Part shown: in pieces, positions 46,524 to 57,626 of the stretch
Layout: the number at the start of each line of letters is the position of its first letter
How positions within the stretch are numbered: the stretch's first letter is position 1
Source of the DNA: Rhodeus uyekii
Taxonomy: Eukaryota; Chordata; Actinopteri; Cypriniformes; Acheilognathidae
Assembly: GCA_037043235.1 (NCBI GenBank)
Contig: JAWRVZ010000112.1
Location: forward strand, 1,922,001-1,986,000
Length of the DNA: 64,000 nt
Reading direction: 5' to 3'
Notes under the pieces: generated by a model
Databases searched by the model: none
What the model was told of the DNA's origin: nothing
The model's input: the letters and a program-made list of their open reading frames with translations, nothing else
Program-made: the position numbers and the translations under genes

Positions 46524-47106
46524 ATGGCATTTCTGCAGACCTACCAGCCAAATCTGTTAGGAGACCTTGATTTAGGCGGGGGAATTGCATTAGGCCACCT
46601 ATCTTTATCTCCAGGGCGCCAAGGAGACAGCCAGGTCCATCTGCCATGCAATGGCAACACTGGTCACCACAGAGAGGCACAAAATACCAAAGGTATTTTC
46701 TCAAGAGGTTGGTTCCCTTAGTAGAATTTCTGGCAGTGTGGAACTGCAACATATGCCTTGTTGGGTCCTGTGCACAGTCAAAAAGGGTTATACAAATCAG
46801 TGCGGGTCTGAACCTGCATCATCTGAACCAGTCAGTCATGGAGCTCAAGTTCAAAATGTTAATCTTGAACAAGTCACACCACAGAACAGATTCAAGGACA
46901 CACATTTCCATCTTACCATTCTTCCACAATACAGGAAGTTCCTGAGGTTCGCTTTCGGGGGTAACAACATCCGGTTCTTCCGTTCGGTCCTGCTGCATCT
47001 CCATGGCATCCGCACCTTGAACTACATTGACTTATGTTTGATTTTAGCAGCAGTTTGGCACCTAAATGTTGTTCTCGGTCACAAAAAAAAGTTTTTTGGG
47101 GGTTGA
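46524..47106 (+). pseudogene. DIRS-E gag/RT remnants
   Basis: The frame from 46524 has FLQTYQPNLLGDLDLGGGI, matching LLQAYQAELLGDLKEGGGI in DIRS-F gag. RT pieces follow: LVPLVEFLAVWNC, then FKMLILNKSHHR, then YRKFLRFAFGG. After a deletion comes RTLNYIDLCLIL at about 47013-47048, where motif C reads YIDL instead of YIDD, losing one catalytic Asp. The pieces are spread over overlapping frames (46524, 46646, 46651). The protein is inactive. Confidence 0.78.
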
Positions 47107-47715
47107 GACAGAAAGAAGAGTGTACTTTCTCCAGTTAAGAGGAACACTTTTCTAGACGTGGTATGGGACATTTTTGTCATGTGGGCACCAATGCTGTCAG
47201 TCATAAAATGAGTGAAGCTGTGAAACTGTTTCAGAGACTGTTTTGACAAATACTTCCCTCAAGAGGTGAAGAGCAATTTTAGACTCAACTAGGAGTATGG
47301 TTGTCTCTAAGGCCCTATTTTTTATTTTTTTTTGTGATGTGGCAGTCTGGTCTTTACTGCACACATTCATTATGTTCTTCGACTTAGATTTGAACTCTAA
47401 AACAGGGGCCCAGGCTTTATCGTTCTAAGCATTCTACGAATTTGCACTACACAGTCTCTTGTCATCTTGGCGGCGTGTATATTACAGTTCCCACAGCATC
47501 AATCTCTTGAAAGGGAAGCCACTATTCCAACTGTAACCTTGGTTCCCCGAAGAGGGAACAAGACACTGCGTTGCCCTTCCAGACCTCCTCCATGCCTGTC
47601 AGTGACTTATTTCAGCCAATTAGAAGCTCTTGTTGCTTTGTCTGGCATGTTTTTATAGCTTCCTGGTTCGTAATGTCACAAGTATTTGATTTCAAATGTG
47701 CTTCACAATGCAATC

Positions 47716-47926
47716 ATATAGGGTAGTGGCTCCCAAACACCCGGTCAACAATCAACAACAATCTCACTCGCACCATCCCCCCTCTACAATCTCGCGCGAA
47801 CCCATCAACAATCTCGCTTGCAACCCCCCCCTCTACAATCTCGAGCGCGGTCACCGGTCCGTGGCTAAATTGTGACACGTTTACCGGTCCGCGGCACAAA
47901 AAAGGTTGGGGACCACTGATGTAGGG
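47716..47926. mobile_element. hAT-type MITE inside the DIRS-E terminus
   Basis: The element proper is 47724-47918 (195 bp). The ends (AGTGGCTCCCAA at the left, TTGGGGACCACT at the right) are imperfect inverted repeats of the hAT type. The flanks ATATAGGG (47716-47723) and ATGTAGGG (47919-47926) match at 7 of 8 bases. The interior has GC-rich patches (CCGGTCCGTGG, CCGGTCCGCGG) and no ORF of note. Confidence 0.85.
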
Positions 47927-47990
47927 GGTCTCACAGTGTTTGACAGTGTCAATTCCTCTTCAGGGAATTCACACTTACAGTCATAACCAA

Positions 47991-49449
47991 GGAATTATTA
48001 TTTTACAGGATAATTAAAGATAATTGAATGCTGGATACTGAGACACCACTTCTCTGTCAGTTTATCCGTTTTTTTTGTCTTGTCCGATTTGTTCTTGCTT
48101 TGAGTGACAGCTCTCCCAGTAAGTCAAGAAGAGGAAATAGCAGAGAGAATATTCTTAACAGAAAGAAAGAGAGAACTGTGGCTACAGGGATCTCAGACAC
48201 CATTGTTGAGCTCAGCCGTTGCTCCGAGTACGTCTGTAACTCTTATTAGAGTTTATTTTGAGGCCCTTCATCTTTTCAGACAGTCTCATTTCCTTTAGGG
48301 CACCCGGTGTCATTACTTGAGTGTTTGTGTTCAATATTGTGATCTTGTTTTGTTCTTGTATACGGTCGTGGGCAAGTGTGTGCATGGTATGGGGTTGTTG
48401 TCTGAGGTTCATGGTTTTCACTTCATATCTTCTGTTTTTAGTCGGTCATCCAAAACCTGGTTAATGGATTTACATGACTGTTTGTATGTAAAGCTTACTC
48501 TCATAAAACACAGGCATATAGACTGTCACACAGAGATGAACTTCCTTGACTGTCACTCAACCCAACAAATGACTAATTTGCATATTGATTAAAAACTCAA
48601 TTTTGTTTCCCACTGACTTTAATTGTGTCGCACCAGTGGAGTGTCTTGATGGGTTTCTGTGGATCAGACATTGAAGCAGAACCAGAGGCTATGAAACAAA
48701 TAAACAACATTAACTGAACTGTCAAATGGCGGTTTCTAAATCAAAGCAAGAGAAAGACATTGACCAAATTCTCGTGTGTTTGCAGTTTGGACTTCTGGGA
48801 CCAAAATGGTCAGATTGTTATATCATGATGTGTTTTTACGCAATATCTCTTGTATAACCGTCCAATTCAATCTAAATTAAATTCAATGATGTGAAAGACA
48901 AAACAGCAATGAAAGTCACTCGAGAATAGTACAAGACTGCAATCTACTCTATTTCCCTTTAAAATGTATTGCGTGTCTACTCTCTAAGTCTAACTGATGG
49001 CAGTCATTTGCATTAAGGATGAATGTGGCTCTCAATATCGTTATGCAAACAGAGAGACACACTTGGAGATGGTTTATTCGGGCATGAAGAATCAGTTTGG
49101 TGGAGATTGAATTTGATGCCTTTTCAATGTTTAGGATCATTGCTCTAGGAACACAAGGCATCCTCTAAAGCATCAATGATGACTTCCACGTATTAAGCGT
49201 GATGTGAAAGGAGAGTGGTTGGGTATTATTGCATTAAAAGTCTTCCAGATTGAGGTAATAATGAGATGTTGCATTAGCACAGATAAGCTAAAAGGGATTT
49301 TAAATCCTGCAATAATTTAACCAGTTTTTTTTTTTTTTTTACTTTCCCATTCACATTTTTTTCTGGATTCCATAATAATGGTTTAATTAAATTTTAATTA
49401 TCAAAAAGGAATCAATTTAGTTTTGACATTTAAAAAAATAACACTTTCG
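47991..49449. other. Unannotated stretch
   Basis: ORFs around 48028-48300 have charged residues but no recognisable motif. The remainder is AT-rich. Confidence 0.4.
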
Positions 49450-49870
49450 CGTTTGGCATCAGGACGGCTAAGTCCTAGGGTTTTGAGGTCAGCCTCGAGC
49501 TGTTTTACTAGATTCTGACCTTCCATTTCACAGGCTGCAGCCACCAGAGTATTTGTAAGGTAGGTATAGTTTGTTTATTCGGAAAACGTGGTTGATCCAC
49601 TTTACCCTGCACTTTTGGATTACAGATGGTGTCATTTTGAAGCCAGTCACGAAGAGAGGCAGATAGTATTCAACATAGGCACTGCATTTGAAACACTTCA
49701 AGTTAATTTAGGTTTGTTTTTAGAAGTGTCCATATTTCAGATCCATATAGCTTTACTGGTAGTGTGAGCGTCCGGAATATATATATATTTTTGTATTAAC
49801 CGTGATGTTGTGCTTCTACCAAAGGCGTTATTTGAGTGACCCAAGTGGAAGCCTGACGAATTCTGCTCTG
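49450..49870 (-). pseudogene. LINE RT C-terminal fragment (LYGSE-type)
   Basis: The minus strand reads PVKLYGSEIWTLLKTNLN at 49695-49755 and then LEVFQMQCLC and LSASLRDWLQNDTI. LYGSE.W.L followed by L..FQM.CLR is the well-known post-palm signature of a widespread animal LINE endonuclease/RT protein. Stops interrupt it and the palm is not present. Confidence 0.7.
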
Positions 49871-51473
49871 TTGTAGATGCAACTTCCTTTTCTGCACGAG
49901 CAAGCTAAGGTGATTTGGATGCAATTGAGTTAGACAGTGGCTGGCGAACCCTCACTCCCCGTTGTCAACACTCAGTCATGACAACTGCCCATATGATTTG
50001 GCTGCATACTGCACAAAATTTGATGAAACTGTGCTCTTTATTCATGCAGGTTTCATATTTAAATAGCAGCATTTTTGTGGTTTAATATTCACATACACTA
50101 ATCAAGTGTTTACCAAACTGGAAGCTGTTCCTGGAGGCATACCAACACTACACATTTTCGAACACTCCCTAATCAATCACATGTGTTTCAACTCAGTGGC
50201 TTGTTATTAGAGACTCCAAGACCAGAGATAGATGGATTAGATAAGTGAGACATCAAAAGTGTGCACAGTTGGTGTGCCTGGAACAGGCTTTGTGGAAACT
50301 CTGCAGTAGACCATTTAGTGATTTGATTTATTATACATTGTCCTTTGATATATTTATCCAGATTTTATACAATTTTACAAATGGATTTTCCATGATTCCA
50401 CCTGCAAATCATTGGGTAATAATACATAATATAAATGGTAAAATGATCAAGGTTAAACAACCATTTATATATGCAATGTAAAATGAGCAAATACAAATTT
50501 GGTACACCATTCTTCTTGTGTGAAACATCAGCATTTACATAACCCTGATAAGACAATACTTCTAATTACAAAACTTCCCTCAATTGGAAACCAGGAACTG
50601 TTTATTAACCTTTTCCAGTATTATCTATGTGATGTTCAGCCTTTTACCTTAGAAATTTTGAATGATTAAGAGGCAGGTAATGTTTTTAATAAGATACTGG
50701 AGCATTGAGAGATTTGTCAATAATCTTTTGGGTCTAAGAAACTCTTCTCATTACGGACTGTTGCATTCAATCCCTCTAAATGTTCCTATTATAGATGCAC
50801 AGATTTGCAGCCTGCAGGATCATGTACTTTAAACTTTCTTCAGATAAACATGCAACAAAAAAACAAGAAAAGCAACATAGTTATCAATGTCAATGTTTAC
50901 AACATTTCTCACCAAGTCATGGCGACAGTTAAGTCACAACTGGTGACATATACTGGCATAGGTGATAAAGGTACCGACAGCAGTCTTCATATAAGCGCAC
51001 ACACTTCACTATGGCTCATCTGCAACAGTTCCACAAGATTGTGTCCGCTCTCCGTTCCACCTGACTGCCGCTCTCATTCACAATGAATCGTGACCTTAGT
51101 GGGTAACTTTTTTCAAGCAGTTCTCTCTGCTTTATTTTGCCATCCCCTCTCCTCTCACGTCTGCCGCTGTCTGTCTGCTCATGGAAAAGGTCTTCAGATT
51201 GTGACTTTACAGCGGTAGGATGCATTAGTTTGTCATGTCATGTCATAAGGGCTGTATGATGTGTATTGATGATTTCATGTTATATAATTGTGACCTCAAG
51301 CACTTTTGTAATATACACAATGTTTCATTGATTATTTTTCTTCTTTGAAATTATTTTCTTTACTCTTTCTTTCACAGCGCAGTGTATTGGTGCGCATGCT
51401 GTTTTCATTGCTTCAGAGTCCTCAAACTTATTTGAGTTAGTCCAGCGCTCCAATAAATGACATTTTCATTGGA
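49871..51473. other. Unannotated AT-rich stretch
   Basis: No motif-bearing ORF; no transposon termini recognised. Confidence 0.4.
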
Positions 51474-51809
51474 CGAATGCTGGTGTTCAAGAGTGATTAC
51501 GAAATTACAAAACACAGATCACATTGACATCGACAAAGACGTTGTTACTGATAGAAGCTTAGAAGCATTTGTTTTCAACCAGACCGTTGAAGGCAAAGCT
51601 CAACAAAGCATTTTAGACTTTAAAGAAACCATAGTAACCACGTGTGAAATACTATTCAGAACTGTGTTCGAGCGAAATGACTGTTATGAGCGAATGTGTT
51701 TATGTGACTGTTTATGCTGTGAGTGAAATTGTATTTGCAATGTTGGAGAATATGATTAAAGGTTTGTATCGAGAATCGAAGGAGGTTTTTATCGTATACT
51801 GGTAAATCT
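51474..51809 (+). repeat. Unclassified dispersed repeat, copy 2
   Basis: The same ~340-bp unit as 32679-33026, same orientation, 18.8 kb apart. An 89-codon frame runs through it (51457-51726), starting upstream of the shared part. The other copy is frame-broken and codon changes between copies are mostly non-synonymous, so the frame is probably fortuitous. Confidence 0.75.
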
Positions 51810-53482
51810 TGCACTGGCTGTCAGAGTGGTTGACGACTGCCCAGATGACGAGCTTTATAGAGGGGTTTCACACTCTTCTCAAACATGTAAAGAGCACAAG
51901 TACAAACCAGGAAAAAGAAAACACTCTGACAAACATCACAAATAAAAGAAGGAAAATAGAAACAGTAGATTATGCAATATAATAGTCAGCGGTAGAGCTG
52001 CCATCTCTCTCCTCACTCCAAAACAGTCTCCTCGCAGGACCTATGCATGCATTTAGTCGTGTGTTATGATCAAATGTACAAAAATCGGCACAGAGGGGAA
52101 TTCGGATATTAACAATTAATTATAACGGATTATAACAATTATTATTATATATATGGCTTGATTCAGCTTATAGAATTTCTTTTAATTCTAGAATAGTTGT
52201 CCACCAAACGATTCACCTTATATGAGCTCTTGGAAAGACGTATTATGGCCACAAAGAAGGATATTTCCTTTTAATTTGTAGCAAAAGGGTCCACCGTTAA
52301 AGTGACTTATGTATGAGCAGTACAGAGACAATCACGTGTGAATATATATATTTTAGTAATCAACAAACAATAAACACAATACATACACAGATTAATGGAA
52401 AGAAAGAGAGTGAGAGAGTGGGAGAGAGAGAGACAGAGAAAGGTAATATTACAGACTCCTTGAGAACAAGCAAGAAATCAGACCACCTAATTGGCATATA
52501 CTCAAAACTCTCTAACGATAGTTAAGGGATACCTGCATATGATTCTTTCGTGGCTGGTCACAGATTCATGCATGTGAAGAATTCCGCATTCTGCTCCGTG
52601 TTTGAAAGCTTAGAATCCGCGGGAAGTTCAAATTAGGTTCAATAGAAATGTAATGTCCTTTAGAAAATGGTGCACATGAGGGACACACCCAAAAAGACAG
52701 GGAAAGGCTTTAAGGAGGCGAGTGGCATAAGGGAGGGGATCAGAGAATCAGTGCTGAAGAAGAAGAAAAGGAAGAGAGTGATTCTTGGCCTGCAGGCCTT
52801 TTTAAAGACCTTCCGGAGCACACCTCTTTTTGTCGGAACAGCCAATCAAAGCGAAGGAACTGCGAGGAAAAGTTCTCTTTGTGTGAAAACTCATCTCATT
52901 AACATGGCTTACGACACTCCTAAGTTGGGCAGACTTTGGGGTTTTGGTATAAAAGGAATAGTTTGGTACATATTAGTATGACAAAACACATATCATCAGT
53001 CTACAAATTCTAGGGGGAGCGTTTCAAGACTACACATTAGCTACTTTGGCCTTTGGCCCTGAAATAGAGGAAGGATAAAATTAACCTTGTTTTACATAAG
53101 CATTTACTAATTATAAGCTTTTAAACTACCAAACACATCTAAAATGGTTATAACATAAGACGCATGCATACATACATGGGAATACAACACATATAAATGA
53201 AGATAACCGTAGGTTATAGTCACATGGCACATTTGGGTGTTCTTAGGGGTGTAAATGCATGTGTGAGGCTGTAAGTGTGTCAGGATGGGGGGGGGGGGGG
53301 GGGGGGGTTATGACTCTTCTTTTGGAATGCAGTGGAGAAAGGGGGTGAAGGAGAATGGTTTGTGTCCCGGAGGTGTTAAACTGTCAGTTCGTATACTCTT
53401 CGGAGCCACTCCTGTTGACTCAACTTTCACAATAAAAATAATTGTCTGATCGATCATTTATGAGCACCGTCCATATGCTACT
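51810..53482. other. Unannotated stretch with simple repeats
   Basis: A GA-rich tract at about 52399-52443 and a 21-base poly-G at 53287-53307. A TATAAAAGG box lies at 52949-52957 and AATAAAAATAA near 53433; the region could be LTR-derived, but I see no matching ends. A 104-aa plus ORF (52667-52981) has a lysine-rich run and no recognised domain. Confidence 0.35.
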
Positions 53483-53781
53483 AATATATACAGGGTTGGG
53501 GAGTAACGAAATACATGTAACGGCGTTACGTATTTAAAATGTGATTTAAAAGTGTATTTCGTTACAGTTACATTTTAAATTGATGGTAATCAGATTACAG
53601 TTACATTCAAAATGTATTTTAGATTACCAAAGTGATTACTTTGAATTTTAGTGTCATTTATTTATTAATATTAACGTAAGCTGTCTGATGATTCTCCAAC
53701 TCTGTCTCTTTAAAAATAAAAAGCGCACGCAGCCTGTTCAGTTAGCAAGCTGGAGAGTGTAGATCTGCAATCGCATAAAAA

Positions 53782-53955
53782 ATGGACGGGAAAACAGCGC
53801 GTAATGCATTTCTTTCGTGGAAATTCAAAGACAATTTTACTTTTAAACAAGAAAAAGGACGTAACATCACAGTGCGATGCAAGCTATGTCTACCTGCAAC
53901 AAAACTTCTATCGGCTTCAAAGGATTCAACATCTAATCTGAAAAAGCATCTTTAA
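53782..53955 (+). pseudogene. hAT transposase BED-finger exon
   Basis: A 57-aa frame contains FLSWKFKDNFTF, then VRCKLCLPATK with Cys33 and Cys36, and STSNLKKHL with His56, the order and spacing of the start of a BED-type zinc finger (C-x2-C ... H). The final His of the finger would lie in the next exon. The frame ends TAA immediately followed by GTAAGT, a consensus splice donor, so the original exon probably ended here and one base change created the stop. The domain would bind transposon ends. It was below the length used for longer ORFs but is a clear motif. Confidence 0.75.
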
Positions 53956-54791
53956 GTAAGTTGTTCTTGGTCTTTGAAAATTATATTCTTTATTCCTTAT
54001 TTTCCCATTTACTCATACGTTGAGCTTTGTATGGTTATCATTAGCCTACGTTTAATATTTATAAGAATTTGGTCTAATAAAACATAGAATTGACATCCAA
54101 TTAATCATGCGTTAAATAATGTTTTATAAAGCCAATGGCTTTGTGTACTTAATAGACAAACTTTAAACCTTAATAATTCATTACAAATGTTCAGGAAATG
54201 GCGCCTTTGTGCGAGTTCATTATCCGAATTTGTTTACAAAAATATTGTCAATGAATTATTCACGAATTTGATAGATCTGGGGTGTATTTCCCAAAAGCAT
54301 CGCTAGATAACTACAGTCATAAATTCCATTGAACTTCATTGCGTCCATATTTCATTTGGCAAACGCATCCTGACTAAATTTGACTGTTGACTCTCTCGAT
54401 TCTGTTGTGGCGGTAATCTTTCCATAGAGAGGATAATAAGTGAAAGAATCACTCAAGGTTTTCTCCATTCATTACCTAAATCTGTTGTTACTTGGAGAAT
54501 TGTGCTAGTTGTTTTTTTCTTGCTTTCATTTATTGTTAAGACCACACTTACTGACTGATAATTGCTGCAATAGAAACGGGATAGTTAAAATGACACAAAA
54601 TGACTTTTGTCATATTTTTCCCCCAAACCTATTACTTTCTTGTAAAACACAAAAAGAGAATATTGGTGATGGAGGGATGCAAAAAACTGTTGCGACACTG
54701 TAGGTGAGTCAGCTATGAATATATAAGCCAGAGATGCCCAAACTAGGGCCCGGGGGCCAACCTTTGATTTGTGGCCCGCGCCGTACAGTCC

Positions 54792-54792
<1 letters not shown>

Positions 54793-54831
<39 letters not shown>

Positions 54832-54834
54832 CGC

Positions 54835-54873
<39 letters not shown>

Positions 54874-54880
54874 CGCGAGA
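54793..54880. repeat. (GA)n microsatellite
   Basis: Mostly GA units with GCGC interruptions. Serine/leucine-rich antisense frames here are repeat translations. Confidence 0.95.
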
Positions 54881-55661
54881 CAGATGGAGACATACCTTCG
54901 ACACAGATTGTAATTTCTAATTTGACATAACAATTTTGTTTGTTTTATAGTTAACTACAACAGAGTAAGCTGAAATTAAATGTTTAAATTAATTTAAAGA
55001 ATTATTGTAAATGCGCAATTCAAGGCGCAGCACTGCGTGCTTTGCGACACATGATGTCAAGAAACGTCAAAAAATTAAACGCAATAATGGAGAAATCAAG
55101 GCAGTGGCACACAGACAAGAGTGTCACTTTTTTCAAGTTGGAGAGTAAACATTTCATTGAATGTAATGCTTCAATTTCTTTGTAGTGTTTTTTGTCTACT
55201 AAAAATTCAAGCTCCTGTTTACTGAAATTTGAAAAATGGTATGAATGATAAGCACTTTGAGTATGTTCTTGTTGCATTAAAATGACACTTGTTGGTTTTA
55301 TTGCAGCTAATTAATATTTAATTTATTTTGATACATTTTGGTACATTTAAGCACTTTGATTGCACAAAGATTGCCCTCATTGTTTTAGAAGTGCTTTGGA
55401 AAACTGATGTTAAAAATAAAAATGTAGCAGAAAACCAAATCCTACGATGGGTAGAGTTCATTTTTATTTACAGGTTGTAAACTTAATACAGGACATCAAG
55501 TTAATATGGTCTTTTGTGTTAAGTATTTCAAAGTATGTCAAAGTATTTAGATTACGTTACTAAACTTGAGTAATGTAACGAAATACGTTACAAATTACTT
55601 TTTAAAGCAAGTATTTTGTAATCTGTAGTGAAATACATTTTAAAACTAACCTACCCAACCC

Positions 55662-55663
<2 letters not shown>

Positions 55664-55717
<54 letters not shown>
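55664..55717. repeat. (AT)n microsatellite next to the hAT end
   Basis: About 26 AT units. The hAT target duplication AATATATA forms its first bases, so the element inserted into or beside the tract. Confidence 0.95.
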
Positions 55718-55718
<1 letters not shown>

Positions 55719-55801
55719 CTCTCCTTCCTGCTTCTCTCCAGTGCAGACGCGTTTTATCTCTCCTCTCGCTCTCGCTTCCTCGCGCTTTGGTATTTTGTTG
55801 T

Positions 55802-56168
55802 TGTAATGGTCTTGTCTTGTGGCTTTTGTCATGTCTGTTTTCCTTTGTTTCATTCACACCTCGTTAGCGTCTAATCATTGCCCTATTGTTGTCACCTGTG
55901 TTAATCATGTGTTTCCCCATATATACCTGCCCATGCTCCCTTGTATTTGCGAGTCTTTGAAGTTGCATGTAGTTGCCTGGCGGTGTGTGGATGTCTTGTC
56001 GTCTGATGCCTTGCGTCACGCCATGCCTTGTGTTATACCATGCCATGCATTCCTCGGTTTGCACCATTGAGTGCCTTTTTGTTTCTTGTCAAGTCTTTTA
56101 GTTTCTCGTTCTTTATTAAAATATATTTTTGTTGAGACCCTCGTGCTCAGTGCCTTGATTCTGCATCA
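55802..56168 (+). repeat. 5' LTR
   Basis: Starts TGTAATGGTC and has ATATATACC at about 55919 and TTATTAAAATA near the 3' end as polyadenylation-type signal. The following 23 bases, ending CGTGACA, may belong to the LTR; the second copy does not share them. Confidence 0.85.
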
Positions 56169-56239
56169 CGCACCCTCGCATACTCGTGACAGAAAGACTC
56201 GCCAGGATTAGTCTTCCTTTAAGTGACTGTGTTCCAGCA

Positions 56240-56869
56240 ATGGAGTTCCCAGCAATGGACCTGCTGCTGCTGGAACAAAAGGATCGCTCGCTGGAACTCC
56301 ACACACAGGAGTTCCTGAACATCGCGTGTCTGACGCACTACTCTGACAGCGCGCTCGTGAGATTCTACCGCGCCGGGCTGAGCGCGCTGTCCCGAGCGCG
56401 CATTCCAGCGGGTGGTCCTGAAAACAACTTCCACGCCTATGTGGAGTGGGTGCTGGCGTGCAACGGCTCGCCCTATACCGTTGGCATAGCAGAGGACGCC
56501 GCCAGTCCCACTCCATGGCCCCCGAGCTCCGCGACGGAGTCCACGCCCCCGAGCTCCGCGACGGGATGGAAGCGACGCAGGAGGAGAGGTGCGTCCTCTA
56601 TTCCTCTTGTGCTTCTCACCCTGCCGGCGCCGCCATTGACCCTCGCCCTGCCGGCGCCTTGCGCCTTGCCTGAACTGTTGCCAGGGACTCTCGCCTTGCC
56701 TGAACTGTTGCCAGGGACTCTCGCCTTGCCTGAACTGTCGTCCCATTCACTCTGCTCTGAGCCCCTTGCCCTAAGACCACCTGGGCTTCATGACGGCATC
56801 ACGGGGAGGTGCCATAAAAATTTTTTTGGGGGGGGGTATGAGTGGCACTCTGAGGGTGGGTGGGACTAA
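56240..56869 (+). pseudogene. Gag-like frame of the non-autonomous LTR element
   Basis: From the Met at 56240 the frame reads MEFPAMDLLLLEQKDRSLEL and then HTQEFLNIACLTHYSDSALV, followed by FYRAGLSALSRARIP and YVEWVLACNGSPYTVG. This resembles the shortened capsid-like segment seen in fish non-autonomous LTR elements: LEFL..A..THY.D..L..FY..GL. It continues into proline/alanine-rich text with a 30-bp unit repeated about three times (56667-56730). No zinc knuckle or enzyme domain follows. Role if expressed: possible capsid-like protein; this is inference. Confidence 0.55.
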
Positions 56870-56906
56870 GGAGGCGGAGCCTCCAGGGGAGACCAGACCA
56901 CATACA

Positions 56907-57086
56907 CCACCATGGACTGTTAAGCCTGCCTGGCCTCTCGTTCCACCTGCACCACCATGGACCGTTAAGCCTGCCTGGCCTCTCGTTCCACCTGCACCAC
57001 CATGGACGCTATACCTTGCCTGGCCCCTAGTTCCCCCTGCACCACCATGGACGCTTTACCTTGCCTGTCCCCTTGCACCTCCCTGG
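56907..57086 (+). repeat. Four 45-bp tandem repeats, proline-rich in one frame
   Basis: Units begin at 56907, 56952, 56997 and 57042, each starting CCACCATGG. In the frame opened at 56790 each encodes a 15-residue PPWT...PAWPLVPPA-type unit. The unit length preserves frame. Confidence 0.9.
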
Positions 57087-57258
57087 TTACCCATGACTCT
57101 GGTAACACCCTGGAGACCACCATGACTGTGACTGTGTACTGTGGGTAACTGTCTCCAGGATGCCCACCCTCCCACCCATGTTATGTCATGTCATGTTATG
57201 TCATGTTATGTTTTGTTTTCTGACGGCGTGAGGTCACGCCTTGTGAGAGGGGGCATTA

Positions 57259-57625
57259 TGTAATGGTCTTGTCTTGTGGCTTTTGTCATGTCTGTTTTCC
57301 TTTGTTTCATTCACAACTCGTTAGCGTCTAATCATTGCCCTATTGTTGTCACCTGTGTTAATCATGTGTTTCCCCATATATACCTGCCCATGTTCCCTTG
57401 TGTTTGCGAGTCTTTGAAGTTGCATGTAGTTGCCTGTCGGTGTGTGGATGTCTTGTCGTCTGATGCCTTGCGTCACGCCATGCCTTGTGTTATACCATGC
57501 CATGCATTCCTCGGTTTGCACCATTGAGTGCCTTTTTGTTTCTTGTCAAGTCTTTTAGTTTCTCGTTCTTTATTAAAATATATTTTAGTTGAGACCCTTG
57601 TGCTCAGTGCCTTGATTCTGCATCA
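57259..57625 (+). repeat. 3' LTR
   Basis: Begins directly after the polypurine tract and matches the first LTR over 367 bp. The sequence after 57626 differs from that after the first copy. Confidence 0.85.
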
Positions 57626-57626
57626 C

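Larger units (their letters stand above)
46086..47990 (+). mobile_element. DIRS-like copy E, old and deleted
   Basis: It starts in gag (TTTTGAGGAGCTGGTGGTGG matches DIRS-F near 59308), then gag C-terminal region, RT pieces, a jump to the recombinase C-terminal end near 47300-47400, an internal complementary region at about 47503-47580 and the right terminus at about 47930-47990. A hAT MITE interrupts the terminus. The left ITR and most of the enzyme genes are missing. Confidence 0.75.
53483..55671 (+). mobile_element. 2.2-kb hAT transposon, degraded, with perfect TSD
   Basis: The element proper is 53491-55663. Its ends (CAGGGTTGGG and CCCAACCCTG) are exact 10-bp inverted repeats, and subterminal sequence is rich in TAACGAAATAC and GTTACATTT words on both sides. 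AATATATA at 53483-53490 and 55664-55671 is a perfect 8-bp duplication. One BED-finger exon remains. A patch like the end of another hAT MITE (GATGCCCAAACTAGGGCCC at about 54738) and a GA microsatellite sit in the middle. The catalytic domain is absent. Confidence 0.88.
55802..57625 (+). mobile_element. Non-autonomous Gypsy-type LTR element with both LTRs
   Basis: Two 367-bp direct repeats (55802-56168 and 57259-57625) flank ~1.09 kb. By eye they differ at about six positions with no indel (~98%). A polypurine tract, GAGAGGGGGC at 57245-57254, lies just before the second LTR. The internal region has a gag-like frame and proline-rich repeats but no protease, RT, RNase H or integrase. No clear target duplication was seen, and the second copy may lack the last ~23 bp present after the first. 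Confidence 0.85.

Noticed and set aside
51457..51726. 89-aa ORF as a possible host gene
   Set aside because: It lies in a dispersed repeat; the other copy is frameshifted and most substitutions between copies change amino acids.
52667..52981. 104-aa plus ORF with a lysine/arginine run
   Set aside because: Low-complexity basic stretch, no domain, surrounded by simple repeats; considered non-coding.
54585..54933. Ser/Leu-rich minus ORFs
   Set aside because: Translation of the (GA)n microsatellite inside the hAT element.
55628..55867. ORFs with alternating Tyr-Ile over 55664-55717
   Set aside because: Translation of the (AT)n microsatellite.
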